Assembly: GCF_028823535.1 (NCBI RefSeq)
Contig: NZ_JAQIYM010000090.1
Coordinates: 744,001 to 808,000 of the forward strand
Origin: Pseudomonas serbica
GTDB lineage: Bacteria > Pseudomonadota > Gammaproteobacteria > Pseudomonadales > Pseudomonadaceae
Direction of reading: 5' to 3'
Length of the DNA stretch: 64,000 bases
Part shown: positions 23,348 through 31,034 of the stretch, one piece after another
How positions within the stretch are numbered: position 1 is the first letter of the stretch
Layout: each line of letters starts with the position of its first letter
The notes under the pieces: model-generated
What the model was told of the DNA's origin: nothing
Seen by the model: only the letters and a program-made list of their open reading frames with translations
Databases searched by the model: none
Translations under genes and position numbers: made by a program

Positions 23348-24478
23348 TTATTTACCGTAGTAGTCACCTTTAAGCTGTTCATACAGGTTAGCAATCAGAT
23401 CAAGGTTACTTGAGGAATTGTCGAAGTCTACAATATTGCCAAAGTGTGCACTTGAAATAGACCTCTTGATTTGCGCTCTCTTGGCGCTGTTGCTTTTCAT
23501 GTGCTTGATGCGTTTTTCAGCAACCACGGGGTCAATGTTCCTGAATTTCACCAGACGCTCATGGCGCACTGCGTCTTCAGCGTTGACCAAGATCACATGG
23601 TTGTTGCAGAGATTGAGCAGGTCACTCTCAACAAGCAAAGCTGCGTTGATCAGCACGATGCCTTTCTTGCCACGTAGTTCCTGGCGTAGCAGAACCATGA
23701 CAGGGTCTTTGAAAATGTTGTTCAAAAAGTCAACATGCTCCTTGCTGTTCTCGCTGCCGAAAGCGATCTGCCCAATTTTTGACCGGTCTAGCGTTCCAAA
23801 GTGATTTTGGATTTTTTCACGAATGTCTTTGTAGCCCGGTTTATCTGATTCATATACTTGATGGGCCAGCTTATCAAGTTCAATGTTGTGAACCAGCGGG
23901 TTGCTTTCTGATACCGCATGTTGGGCCTCGGCATAGATAGCAAGTTGCTCGGCAACGTATGATTTCCCAGATCCCATTACGCCTGTTACCCCGTAGACAA
24001 GCTGGTGTGAGATCTTGCGTTCGAGCATTTTCTTAACTGGGAGCGGAACATATTCATGAATGAGTCCGTTCTCGGCCTGTAGTGCTTTCACGTTGCTGGA
24101 ACTTACATGTGCAAGCTTGGAGCGTGAAAACATGAAAAAAGTATCAATGTTCATCTGAGAGCCATTGATCTGATCGAGGGCTTGTTCGGCCACTGCATCC
24201 GAGGCGTTTCTGATGCCACGAACAATGATTGTGGCACCTTGTTCAAATGCGAAATCCACAAGCAGGCCTTCGAAGAACATCACCTCAACATTATTTAGAT
24301 GGGAAAGCGATTGTTTGGCAACAGCTATCCGCTCATGAGGAGTCAGCATGTATTTTTTGTTTGGATTTACACCAAGCCCAACAATGAGATGATCAAACCC
24401 AGCGGCGGCTCGGTTGATGATGTCAATATGACCAAAAGTGATAGGGTCACCCGAAAGTGCGTAAACGGCAGTAATCAT
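23348..24478 (-). CDS. Fused CoaD-CoaE: bifunctional CoA synthase-like protein
   Basis: A 376-residue fusion of the last two enzymes of coenzyme A synthesis. Residues 1-155 match phosphopantetheine adenylyltransferase (CoaD): SGDPITFGH (the nucleotidyl-transfer T-x-GH site), NPNKK, VRGIRN and the late VSSSNVK. Residues 160-376 match dephospho-CoA kinase (CoaE): a P-loop GVTGVMGSGKS (about 163-173), ELDKLAHQVY, then IGQIAFGS, VLINAALLVES and the lid-like RHERLVKFRNID. The first CoaD residues read AVYALSGDP where most bacteria have YPGTFDP. Bacteria normally keep CoaD and CoaE apart; this domain order is that of animal COASY. ATG at 24478 is chosen because GGAGAAG lies 9 bases upstream and CoaD proteins start at this point. 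Composition is more AT-rich than nearby genes, which suggests transfer. Both sites look intact, but activity is not proven. Confidence 0.85.
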   Translation of the reverse strand: MITAVYALSGDPITFGHIDIINRAAAGFDHLIVGLGVNPNKKYMLTPHERIAVAKQSLSHLNNVEVMFFEGLLVDFAFEQGATIIVRGIRNASDAVAEQALDQINGSQMNIDTFFMFSRSKLAHVSSSNVKALQAENGLIHEYVPLPVKKMLERKISHQLVYGVTGVMGSGKSYVAEQLAIYAEAQHAVSESNPLVHNIELDKLAHQVYESDKPGYKDIREKIQNHFGTLDRSKIGQIAFGSENSKEHVDFLNNIFKDPVMVLLRQELRGKKGIVLINAALLVESDLLNLCNNHVILVNAEDAVRHERLVKFRNIDPVVAEKRIKHMKSNSAKRAQIKRSISSAHFGNIVDFDNSSSNLDLIANLYEQLKGDYYGK

Positions 24479-24506
24479 GATGTGCTTCTCCAATTGCTTC
24501 AGATAT

Positions 24507-24779
24507 TTAGACCGGCTGGGGCAACAGGCCGGATGTGATCATGTCGATAACCGCCACACGCTCGAATTCCACCCCATGATATTTTGGGTTGGCCAGCCAG
24601 CGTTTCACAGCACCGCAGCCTTGGGCAGTCATCTGCTTGGCATTGCGAGGATCGCGGCTGAGCTGCGGGCCGTCGTAGTTGGCCTGGTCGGCGAAGCTGT
24701 AGTACTCGCCTTTTGCGTTGCGCAGGGTGTAAAGCTTGCCCCTAACGGCTGTTTGAGCTGGTGCTGGTGCTACTTTCAT
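24507..24779 (-). CDS. Unknown 90-residue protein
   Basis: ATG at 24779 (with GAGTGGAA upstream) is preferred to the earlier ATG at 24893. The product shows GKLYTLRNAKGEYYSFADQ and ends in a hydrophobic helix. It lies 28 bp upstream of the CoaD-CoaE gene and may be co-transcribed with it. Family not recognised. Confidence 0.55.
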   Translation of the reverse strand: MKVAPAPAQTAVRGKLYTLRNAKGEYYSFADQANYDGPQLSRDPRNAKQMTAQGCGAVKRWLANPKYHGVEFERVAVIDMITSGLLPQPV

Positions 24780-24802
24780 ATGAAAAATTCCACTCAGGTC
24801 GA

Positions 24803-25009
24803 TCAGGCAGAAACCTTGGTCATCTGGCTCCGGCAAAAGAAACAGGTTACCTCGTTGGCATCCGTCGTCGTTTGAGGGCGCACGTAACCGCACAGCGTTC
24901 CTTTGAGGCCTTCACGGTGGTACTGCTCTCGCACGTGTTCGGGCATCAACGGATCAGCGGTGACCCAGTAGTTGTACATGTGCGTTTTAGCGCGGGCAGA
25001 AGTCGCCAT
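24803..25009 (-). CDS. Small cysteine-containing protein
   Basis: A 68-residue protein with LCGYVRP and VTCFFCRSQM; the CxxC could bind zinc with upstream residues. It belongs to the leftward run from 26690 to 24507. Family not recognised. Confidence 0.55.
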   Translation of the reverse strand: MATSARAKTHMYNYWVTADPLMPEHVREQYHREGLKGTLCGYVRPQTTTDANEVTCFFCRSQMTKVSA

Positions 25010-25017
25010 GGGTATGC

Positions 25018-25362
25018 CTACTTTGTTTGCGGTGTATTGACGTATGGCGTCACTTCGAGCCCGGCGTCATCAATTAGTTTGTGATTTTCTTTAGCCAGCA
25101 GTACAGCTTCGGAATGGTGCCGGGCCTGAACTGGGTCTTTCTGCTCGCCGTTCAAAGCGACTTGCCAATATAAAAGATCGCCAACTTCCGCGCAGCGGCC
25201 TACAAGGGGCAGCCAACGGCGACCCGTAACTTGCATCCAGGCGTGTGAGGTTACCTGCTGCTGAATGGCGCCACAGTGCTGACACTGGCGGTGAGGCTCG
25301 CCCATGAGCATCTTGCCGGGGCCCCAGGATGGGTGCGTGTACGGTAGCCAGTCGTGCGCCAT
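25018..25362 (-). CDS. Zinc-knuckle protein of unknown function
   Basis: A 114-residue protein. ATG at 25362 has GAGGATAT upstream and is preferred to the long frame from 25524. The pattern HRQCQHCGAIQQQV could bind zinc together with the histidines nearby. The middle is tryptophan-rich (MQVTGRRWLPLVGRCAEVG), as in many phage-type hypothetical proteins. Family not recognised. Confidence 0.55.
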   Translation of the reverse strand: MAHDWLPYTHPSWGPGKMLMGEPHRQCQHCGAIQQQVTSHAWMQVTGRRWLPLVGRCAEVGDLLYWQVALNGEQKDPVQARHHSEAVLLAKENHKLIDDAGLEVTPYVNTPQTK

Positions 25363-25402
25363 GTAGATATCCTCTAAACCGGTGAAAGGGTGGGCCTGGT
25401 TG

Positions 25403-25639
25403 CTATCCCAGTGTGCGACGCTGCTCCAGCAGCTCGGCACGGGTCTGCCGGGCATGGATCTCAACCTCGCCGGACTCCGTTCGAATAAAGCGCAGGCTGA
25501 TATGGCAACTCTCGCAGCGATCATTCACGGCAGATTGGGTCGCCGAGAGGTAATCCTCGACAGGATCGCTCTGCGGTTGTTTGCAATCCGGGCAGCAAGC
25601 CAGTTGGCAGGCCTTGAGCGTGATGAAAGGTAGAGACAT
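25403..25639 (-). CDS. Small zinc-finger-like protein
   Basis: A 78-residue protein with two CxxC pairs (CCPDCKQP and RCESCHISL) about 25 residues apart, a likely zinc ribbon. ATG at 25639 is the start that gives a compact protein; the longer frame to 25960 covers the next gene on the same strand and is rejected. The C-terminus is helical and basic. It may bind DNA or RNA. Confidence 0.6.
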   Translation of the reverse strand: MSLPFITLKACQLACCPDCKQPQSDPVEDYLSATQSAVNDRCESCHISLRFIRTESGEVEIHARQTRAELLEQRRTLG

Positions 25640-25820
25640 ACGACATTCACTCTTTTGCTGTGGCTGGTTGACGAGCATGCCTACCGGCCAATAACCTGTA
25701 CACAACGCACTTTCGGTTCTGCCGATTTTGCCCAATCTCCGAGGCCCGCCTGAGCAATCTTGCGGGCTTTCGTGTTTCTCGCTACCGGAAAAGTTTTTCC
25801 AGAAAGGTGCAATTCCTTTC

Positions 25821-26042
25821 TTACAGCTTCGTCCAGTACGGCTTATCGTCAGGAATCGGCTGAATAAGGCCTTTCTGGCGCTGCCGGATGAGTAGACGGT
25901 CTGTGGCACGCATTTCAACCGCATCAGGGACGCCGGCCTTAATAGCAGCTTCACGGACATCGGAGGCGCGAAAGCGCTTACCCATTACGCTGAGCATGGC
26001 GCTGATTTGAGCCTCAGTGATCTCGATTCCTTCAACCTTCAT
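25821..26042 (-). CDS. Small winged-helix-like protein
   Basis: A 73-residue protein built like a winged helix: ITEAQISAMLSVMGKRFRAS, then a recognition helix VEMRATDRLLIRQRQKGLI, then a short wing (PYWTKL). Ribosome site AAGGAAG is strong. Such proteins often regulate plasmid genes; the target is not evident. Confidence 0.55.
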   Translation of the reverse strand: MKVEGIEITEAQISAMLSVMGKRFRASDVREAAIKAGVPDAVEMRATDRLLIRQRQKGLIQPIPDDKPYWTKL

Positions 26043-26069
26043 GGTCACTTCCTTAAGTTGGATAGCAGG

Positions 26070-26471
26070 TTACTCGAACGGACAGAAGATTTCGCCGTAC
26101 TCGCCAAACAAACGCCTTTCCAAGATCGTCAGGCCCTTGATGTTTCCGACATAGATCTTCGGGCTCTGGGAGGACAGGAAGGCGGCGCCGGGGGAGTGCT
26201 CCAGCCAGTGATCAGCCGTGCCTGAGGAGAACTCGAGGTTCAGCTTGTCGGACACATCGATGCCATGGAGCAGACCATGCTGGAACGCCAACAGCAGCGA
26301 CATGGCGGCCTGGTGGTAACCGAACGGCACGTAGGACACTCCCCACGAACGCTCATAAATGAACTCCCGTGTCAGATCCGCCTCATTCAGGGGAGCTGGA
26401 CGACTCATATGAACGTCGCACATCTTCCACCACATCTCCTTGGTGATCTCTGGTGTCTCAGGCATCTGCAT
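26070..26471 (-). CDS. Unknown 133-residue protein
   Basis: The start is either ATG at 26471 or 26465; AGGGAAG upstream fits the second better. The product is soluble, with a helical middle (SYVPFGYHQAAMSLLLAFQH) and no motif I recognise. Confidence 0.55.
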   Translation of the reverse strand: MQMPETPEITKEMWWKMCDVHMSRPAPLNEADLTREFIYERSWGVSYVPFGYHQAAMSLLLAFQHGLLHGIDVSDKLNLEFSSGTADHWLEHSPGAAFLSSQSPKIYVGNIKGLTILERRLFGEYGEIFCPFE

Positions 26472-26492
26472 GCTTCCCTATGAACAAAGTGG

Positions 26493-26687
26493 TCATTCGC
26501 CGTGCAACCATTGGCTGGCGGTAATTGTCTCCAGGCTCTCCCACTCCTGCAAAGTCGGCTCACGGTGGTCTACCCAGAGCAGGTTCGCACGGGCCTCTAC
26601 CTTTCGGCGTTCATCCACGGTCTCTGCTGTCACGACAAACCATTGGCCAAACTGCTTAATGGCTGTCGCATTGGCGTGAATTGTCAT
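26493..26687 (-). CDS. Unknown 64-residue protein
   Basis: The first gene of the leftward run, next to the non-coding region at 26700. The product begins MTIHANATAIKQFGQWFVVT and ends in an acidic helix with tryptophans (LQEWESLETITASQWLH). Ribosome site GGATGG. Family not recognised. Confidence 0.55.
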   Translation of the reverse strand: MTIHANATAIKQFGQWFVVTAETVDERRKVEARANLLWVDHREPTLQEWESLETITASQWLHGE

Positions 26688-26796
26688 CGTCGACCATCCG
26701 AAAACTAAAATAATGGATTGAGCTTCACCTGGCAGCGTTAAAACTTAACCCGGCTGTATACCCGATACTTAAAACTCGCGGGGTTTTTGCTTGGAC

Positions 26797-26825
26797 TTAA
26801 GAATAAATCCCTAGAGTCATACGGT
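26797..26825 (+). promoter_or_regulatory. Weak member of the CCCTAG promoter family
   Basis: The core AATCCCTAGAGTCATAC matches the copy at 45538 almost exactly, but the -35 position reads TTAAGA and the -10 TACGGT. It would transcribe rightward into the non-coding region, with no gene for 430 bp. Confidence 0.4.
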
Positions 26826-26918
26826 CAAGACTTATCGCATGAATTGACGCGCAGGTTTTGTAAGCCGATTGCCCTGTAAGTAAAGGGCTTTGGAGGTGGT
26901 TGGCGGTCGAGGTCAGGG

Positions 26919-26956
26919 TTAAGTCGGTTTAAGTCCCGAGGTTTAAGTTTTAAGTC
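26919..26956 (+). repeat. Cluster of four TTAAGT direct repeats
   Basis: TTAAGTC at 26919, 26929 and 26950 and TTAAGT at 26943, at 7-14 bp spacing. The arrangement is iteron-like, though the unit is short. Confidence 0.5.
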
Positions 26957-27172
26957 TTCTCCTCTTACTGACTCTCTATGTACTCCCCCTACAGGTCGGA
27001 CAGAGGGGGCGGATGCGGGGCAGGGTTTCTGCGTTGCCTGGCGGCCCGCGCTGTCGTGAACCGAGCCCTGCGGTCTCGGCCCTTCGGGCTTCCATCGCTA
27101 ACGCCACCTACGGGAGTTACGCAGAGAAAAAAGTAACTTTTCAGGCCGGTCGAATTTAAGTTGATGACCCGC

Positions 27173-27201
27173 TTGCGCGTATAACGCTAGAGGTGTACAT
27201 T
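27173..27201 (+). promoter_or_regulatory. CCCTAG-family promoter (CGCTAG variant)
   Basis: -35 TTGCGC at 27173, 17-bp spacer with CGCTAG, -10 TACATT at 27196-27201. It heads the operon that starts at 27262. Confidence 0.65.
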
Positions 27202-27261
27202 GAACTCATAGAAGAAATGGTGGCTTTACGCCAGTTAAAAGAATTTTGAGGGATTCAGCAA

Positions 27262-27594
27262 ATGCAGACATTGAGCGAGAAAGAAAACGCGTTGCTCCTG
27301 ACGGTTGCGCTTCCAGACAATGACGACTGGCGATTGCCGGAAGGCAATGATGAAGTGATCAAAGAGCTAAACGAAGTGCTCGTCGCAGCGCTTGAATTCG
27401 CCAAAGCTGGCGACCGTACCTGGGGCGATATTGCCGAGGAAATCTTTCCTGCTCTCGCCAAGCTCGATGCAAAACATTCAAAGCTCGGGATCCTTGAATC
27501 CGATGGCTACACGACTGTTGCCAGGTTCTTCGCAATCAACCTGAACACAGCGATCTACGATTACCTGCGTTACTACGACGGCGCTCAAGCCTAA
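27262..27594 (+). CDS. Unknown 110-residue protein
   Basis: First gene after the promoter at 27173; ribosome site GAGGGA. An acidic, helical, soluble protein (ELNEVLVAALEFAKAGDRTW). No cysteine. Family not recognised. The control by a recurrent promoter suggests it belongs to the plasmid's shared regulon. Confidence 0.65.
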   Translation: MQTLSEKENALLLTVALPDNDDWRLPEGNDEVIKELNEVLVAALEFAKAGDRTWGDIAEEIFPALAKLDAKHSKLGILESDGYTTVARFFAINLNTAIYDYLRYYDGAQA

Positions 27595-27614
27595 GCATCA
27601 ACAAGGAATTCATC

Positions 27615-27938
27615 ATGGCCACCAAAAAACTGACCCAGGCTGAGCAGGACGCAATCTACACCTGCAAGCACTGCGGAAAGCTCAAGGGGAAGCACCAGCT
27701 AGACACCCTGCATTGCCCGGTACCGGCTGCCGAAGGCGAACCCGTGACATTTCATGCTGAAAACACTTATCAGCTGATTTTGCGGTATCGCTGCAAGCAC
27801 TGCGGGAAGGTTGAGGCTGATCACCAAGCAGGAAAATGCCCGATCAAAAGCAGTTCGCGTACATTCCTGCACTTTCACCCGGAGCAGAAGTACGAGCCCA
27901 CCGAGAAAAATCCGGTGAAAATTCGTTTTGTACTTTAA
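27615..27938 (+). CDS. Protein with two repeated zinc knuckles
   Basis: A 107-residue protein with a duplicated unit: YTCKHCGKLKGKHQLDTLHC near residue 13 and YRCKHCGKVEADHQAGKC near residue 59. Each has CxxC, a histidine and a final cysteine, so each probably binds one zinc. Ribosome site AAGGAA. A nucleic-acid or protein adaptor role is possible. Confidence 0.65.
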   Translation: MATKKLTQAEQDAIYTCKHCGKLKGKHQLDTLHCPVPAAEGEPVTFHAENTYQLILRYRCKHCGKVEADHQAGKCPIKSSSRTFLHFHPEQKYEPTEKNPVKIRFVL

Positions 27939-27965
27939 GACTCTGACCTTGAGTAAGGAAAACAC

Positions 27966-28244
27966 GTGAGCACTATCAACATTGCAGGCCTCAACAAAGC
28001 AGAAGTCCTGATTGCGCTGTTCCATGGATCGCAGAAGATCCGGCTCGGTCGGGTAGTGAGCAGCCTGAGCATGGAAAAGGCCGAGAGCTTGTTGCAAGGC
28101 GACTGCTATTTCGACTACCTGGATGGCTTTGTGATGAAGGTCGACCTTAGCTCGGACGAAGTCGAAACCTGGCTGTATGACCGCGACCTTGGCGCTGGCG
28201 CTTTTGAATCGGCCATCTCTCAATTGCAGACCGTTAAAAAATGA
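27966..28244 (+). CDS. Unknown 92-residue protein (GTG start)
   Basis: GTG with GTAAGGAAAA upstream. The product has a basic helix-strand start (AEVLIALFHGSQKIRLGRVV) and an acidic end. Linked to the next gene by ATGA. Family not recognised. Confidence 0.6.
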   Translation: MSTINIAGLNKAEVLIALFHGSQKIRLGRVVSSLSMEKAESLLQGDCYFDYLDGFVMKVDLSSDEVETWLYDRDLGAGAFESAISQLQTVKK

Positions 28245-29095
28245 CCGAGTCCACTGCTTTGACCGTCCAGCAGTTTTTGGAAAAGCACAGCCCCACACCG
28301 CTCACGCTCACTGCTGCGAAAGATATCGTCGCCAGCAGCGTGACCCAGTGGCATAACTTCGGCCAATACGACACGCCGTCAGGCAAGCCAGGCTATTTGC
28401 TTGGCCTTCGAAATGAGAACGGTCTCTGGGGCAACCTCCACGAGTGCTTTTACGACATCGCCAATTTTTCCGTCGACGAGGTCGAGCGCTGGGAAGGAGA
28501 CATTCGTGATCTCGCAGGAATGACCTCTTCAAAATATTTCCTGCAGGGTTTTGACTGCCTGGATCGTTTTGTGGAGCTAAATTATCCCCATCTGGTGGAA
28601 GAAATCAGCCAAGAAAGCCTTTCCAAAGCGCTGGATGATACTGATTTACGCGTTTTGATGAGCGGGGAAGGCGTTTTCCGTTTCTACGGCTGGGACAATC
28701 GAATGTTCCTGGACGGAGAAGTCGGTATTGAGCGGCTTGCCGCTGCTCGCTATATCGCCGGCAAACTGAACACGAAAGTCCCGCTTACCGGGGCTGTACA
28801 AAGCCACCATATCAGCAACAAGTCCGTGCGTGGTCTCAGTGACGACTACGAGCTGTATGCGGTCGCGAAGTCTTTTGAGTTGGAGCTCGATTTGTTCCAT
28901 ACCATGCGTGAGTTCGGTGCTCCATACTTTCAGGCTGCTTTGCCGGCTCCCAACCGAGGCACCGTGATTTTGCTACCAAAACACGAGCCCAAATCGATGG
29001 CGGTTGCAGCGCAGTTTGCCCAAGCGGACGTGACGGATCTTGGACTGCACCTGCTGGCCTTGTCATCGAACCAAGCTTTTGCCCCGAACACTTGA
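28241..29095 (+). CDS. Unknown 284-residue protein
   Basis: Translationally coupled to the previous gene. A soluble protein without cysteine knuckles; the centre (VFRFYGWDNRMFLDGEVG) and the end (TVILLPKHEPKSMAVAAQ) do not match a family I know. Medium size and intact frame suggest a real enzyme or structural factor of unknown type. Confidence 0.65.
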   Translation: MTESTALTVQQFLEKHSPTPLTLTAAKDIVASSVTQWHNFGQYDTPSGKPGYLLGLRNENGLWGNLHECFYDIANFSVDEVERWEGDIRDLAGMTSSKYFLQGFDCLDRFVELNYPHLVEEISQESLSKALDDTDLRVLMSGEGVFRFYGWDNRMFLDGEVGIERLAAARYIAGKLNTKVPLTGAVQSHHISNKSVRGLSDDYELYAVAKSFELELDLFHTMREFGAPYFQAALPAPNRGTVILLPKHEPKSMAVAAQFAQADVTDLGLHLLALSSNQAFAPNT

Positions 29096-29139
29096 TAGTT
29101 CGATAAACTCGATCTCAACTGAAAACAAGGACGCACACG

Positions 29140-29505
29140 ATGAACCAAGAACTGATCAAAATGCAGAATCTCACTGAGCGTGAGCAGGTCGACTTCGCCG
29201 CTAAAGCCGTAGGCCTGACTATCGAATGGCCGCGCATGGATGATATGCCACCGGCGATCATGCCGTCGTTTGAGTACTGGCGCCCAAAAACCAACGGCGA
29301 TGATGCGCTGGCGCTGGCGGCGGCCCTGGATATTCAGATCGAACAGATTGGCAAAACCAGCGGCAAGACCACGGAAGTAGTTTGCCACCCGAGAGGGCGA
29401 TTCGACTGCGCCGTCACTGTGTTGCATGGTGACGACAAGGTAGCCGCCACCCGTTTGGCGATCTTCTACGCCGCCGTGCTGCTGGGCATGTCGATCAAAG
29501 AGTAG
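29140..29505 (+). CDS. Unknown 121-residue protein
   Basis: Starts after ACAAGGA. Contains AAKAVGLTIEWPRMDDMPPA and CHPRGRFDCAVTVLHGDD, ending in a hydrophobic segment (RLAIFYAAVLLGM). The pattern is like small phage-type proteins that end in a predicted helix. Family not recognised. The next 277 bp are non-coding except for the toxin-antitoxin promoter. Confidence 0.6.
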   Translation: MNQELIKMQNLTEREQVDFAAKAVGLTIEWPRMDDMPPAIMPSFEYWRPKTNGDDALALAAALDIQIEQIGKTSGKTTEVVCHPRGRFDCAVTVLHGDDKVAATRLAIFYAAVLLGMSIKE

Positions 29506-29703
29506 GTCGATACAAGTGAAGGTGACCAGGGTCGGCCACGCGGTGGCGCTAAAGCTTTCCGGAAAAACCGAGCAGACGCATCCGTATTTTTGATCCTTGA
29601 GGTCGGCCTTAGGACGGGAGCAAAGCGATAGCCGCTGGCGCGGAATGGGCGATTTCCCCCTGATCAATCCCCCTGCTCGCCAGGCCTCAGCCCTTCAAAC
29701 AAA

Positions 29704-29724
29704 TGTATATACAATGTATATACA
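29704..29724. promoter_or_regulatory. Operator of the mazEF-like module
   Basis: Two TGTATATACA palindromes separated by one base, at 29704-29713 and 29715-29724. A possible promoter follows (-35 TTGCGG at 29731, -10 TATTCT at 29755). The tandem palindromes are typical of MazE-type self-repression. Confidence 0.75.
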
Positions 29725-29782
29725 AAATGCTTGCGGATCTTGCTGGCTTGGGGCTATTCTCGACTCTCAGCAGGAGGTGGTT

Positions 29783-30037
29783 ATGCAAGTGAAAATTCAG
29801 CAGTGGGGCAATAGCGTCGGCATTCGATTGCCGGCGACGGTGCTCAAGCAAATGGGCTTGGTCAGTGGCGATCTTCTGTCGCTCGATGTGTCTGCCGAGG
29901 CGATGACGCTCAAGCCGCTTAACGTCAGGCCACATTATCGTCTCGCCGACCTCGTGGCTCAATGTGATCTGACTGCTCCAGAACCTGCAGATCTCGCCGC
30001 CTGGAAGACAATGGTACCTCAAGGTCGTGAAGTATGA
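29783..30037 (+). CDS. MazE-like antitoxin (AbrB fold)
   Basis: An 84-residue antitoxin. Its first ~45 residues are the MazE/AbrB swapped-hairpin DNA-binding fold: VKIQQWGNSVGIRLPATVLK, with the family's W-G-N-S and R-L-P marks. The C-terminal tail (YRLADLVAQCDLTAPEPADL) would wrap and block the toxin. ATG at 29783 has AGGAGGTGG upstream. It overlaps the toxin gene by ATGA. The pair is a type II plasmid-stability module repressed through the palindromes at 29704-29724. Confidence 0.88.
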   Translation: MQVKIQQWGNSVGIRLPATVLKQMGLVSGDLLSLDVSAEAMTLKPLNVRPHYRLADLVAQCDLTAPEPADLAAWKTMVPQGREV

Positions 30038-30378
30038 GCGGAGCCAAATTCGCCCGAGGCGACATCATCATGGTCATGATGAGTGCTGCCGGTGATGAAT
30101 ACGTCGAGTCCCGGCCTGCGCTTGTTCTTACACCTGCGCTGTACAACGCCAGCGGACTCGCGCTTGTGGCTCCGATCTCCCTGGGTGGCGACTTCGCAAG
30201 GCATGCAGGCTTTGCAGTGCCTATCAGCGAGTACTTCGGCACGAGTTCGCAGGCTGTTGTTCTGTGCAATCAGGTCTTCACTGTTGACCTTGTGGCCAGG
30301 GACGCTGTTTTCGATGGGTTGCTACCTATCGAGGTGGTTAACGATGTCCTGGCACGCATTCAGGCGCTCATTGATTAG
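30034..30378 (+). CDS. MazF/PemK-like endoribonuclease toxin
   Basis: A 114-residue toxin. It starts with the MazF strand FARGDIIMVMM, then the ESRPALVLTP element (in place of the usual RPalVlS) and VAPIS, then a late CNQVFTVDL. The RP and nearby serine or threonine residues match the family's active site. MazF toxins cut mRNA at short sequences. It is coupled to the antitoxin gene. All key segments are present, so it is probably active when free of antitoxin. Confidence 0.88.
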   Translation: MSGAKFARGDIIMVMMSAAGDEYVESRPALVLTPALYNASGLALVAPISLGGDFARHAGFAVPISEYFGTSSQAVVLCNQVFTVDLVARDAVFDGLLPIEVVNDVLARIQALID

Positions 30379-30395
30379 CAGTATAGGAGTTTGGA

Positions 30396-30974
30396 ATGGA
30401 TTCACTCGAACACCCGCTGCACATCAAGGACTTGCTCAACAGCGACAAGGTGAGCAGTACCCAGGCGAAGAGCCTGATCAAATCAGGCTGGCAACTGCGC
30501 AGCCTGACGGAGCGCGATTGTTACTGCTCATTCGGTGCGGCGGGCCTCTACACCCACTGCCTGCACGACGGGCAGCGTGGTTTGCGCCAGCTCACCGACA
30601 AAGCCATCAAAGGTCTGAAGCTTGTTGATCCGTCGCCAGCGCCCGTCCTGTTGTTCGACCAGACATGGGTGATCCTCAAGGTTCCGTTTGAAAACAGGGG
30701 CGAAGCTAAAGCCGCTGGCGCGGAGTGGTTACCAATCTTCAAGCACTGGGGTTGCACACCAGCTGAGGCCGAGGAGGGCGGGCCGCTCTTGCACTGGCTG
30801 ACGTCCCCGCTGATCACTGCAGCCGGCGAAGAAGACCGCCTGCTACTCAGCGTACCAGGTGATGACGTTGAAGCTGTAAAGGCCGCTGGCGCGTTCTGGG
30901 GACTTAACGATACCGGCAATGGCTGGTATTGCTTCCGCACCCAGGCCGAGAGCTTCGAGCGCTGGATTAGCTAG
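30396..30974 (+). CDS. DUF5710-type repeat protein
   Basis: A 192-residue protein with two DUF5710-like units: WVILKVPFENRGEAKAAGAE with WLPIFKHWGC (about residues 88-128), and LLLSVPGDDVEAVKAAGAFW with GWYCF (about 148-185). DUF5710 is known from plasmid primases and other proteins of conjugative elements, where it may bind DNA. The N-terminal ~80 residues are a separate domain with LNSDKVSSTQAKSLIKSG, possibly a helix-turn-helix. Ribosome site AGGAG. Association with DNA transfer is plausible. Confidence 0.65.
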   Translation: MDSLEHPLHIKDLLNSDKVSSTQAKSLIKSGWQLRSLTERDCYCSFGAAGLYTHCLHDGQRGLRQLTDKAIKGLKLVDPSPAPVLLFDQTWVILKVPFENRGEAKAAGAEWLPIFKHWGCTPAEAEEGGPLLHWLTSPLITAAGEEDRLLLSVPGDDVEAVKAAGAFWGLNDTGNGWYCFRTQAESFERWIS

Positions 30975-31034
30975 GCCCTGATATTTTAAAACTCAATCAC
31001 TGACGTAATAACTTTTCTATAAAGGTTTCAGTTC

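Larger units (their letters stand above)
26700..27261. other. Non-coding region with TTAAGT repeats and hairpins
   Basis: A 560-bp stretch without a credible gene between divergent operons. It holds eight TTAAGT/ACTTAA words: three as ACTTAA at 26743, 26767 and 26795, four as TTAAGT at 26919, 26929, 26943 and 26950, and one at 27156. It also contains a hairpin GCCCT/AGGGC near 26872, a CCGAG/CTCGG hairpin near 27060, and two members of the recurrent promoter family (26797 and 27173). It could be a replication or partition site, or encode a structured RNA. Confidence 0.5.

Noticed and set aside
25403-25960. A 185-codon leftward frame that contains the small zinc-finger gene
   Set aside because: The extra N-terminal 107 codons overlap the winged-helix-like gene and lack protein-like composition. 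The start at 25639 is better.
26919-26956. TTAAGT cluster as a CRISPR array
   Set aside because: The unit is only 6-7 bases and the spacing is 7-14 bp, far below any CRISPR repeat-spacer unit. No other repeat array was found in the window.
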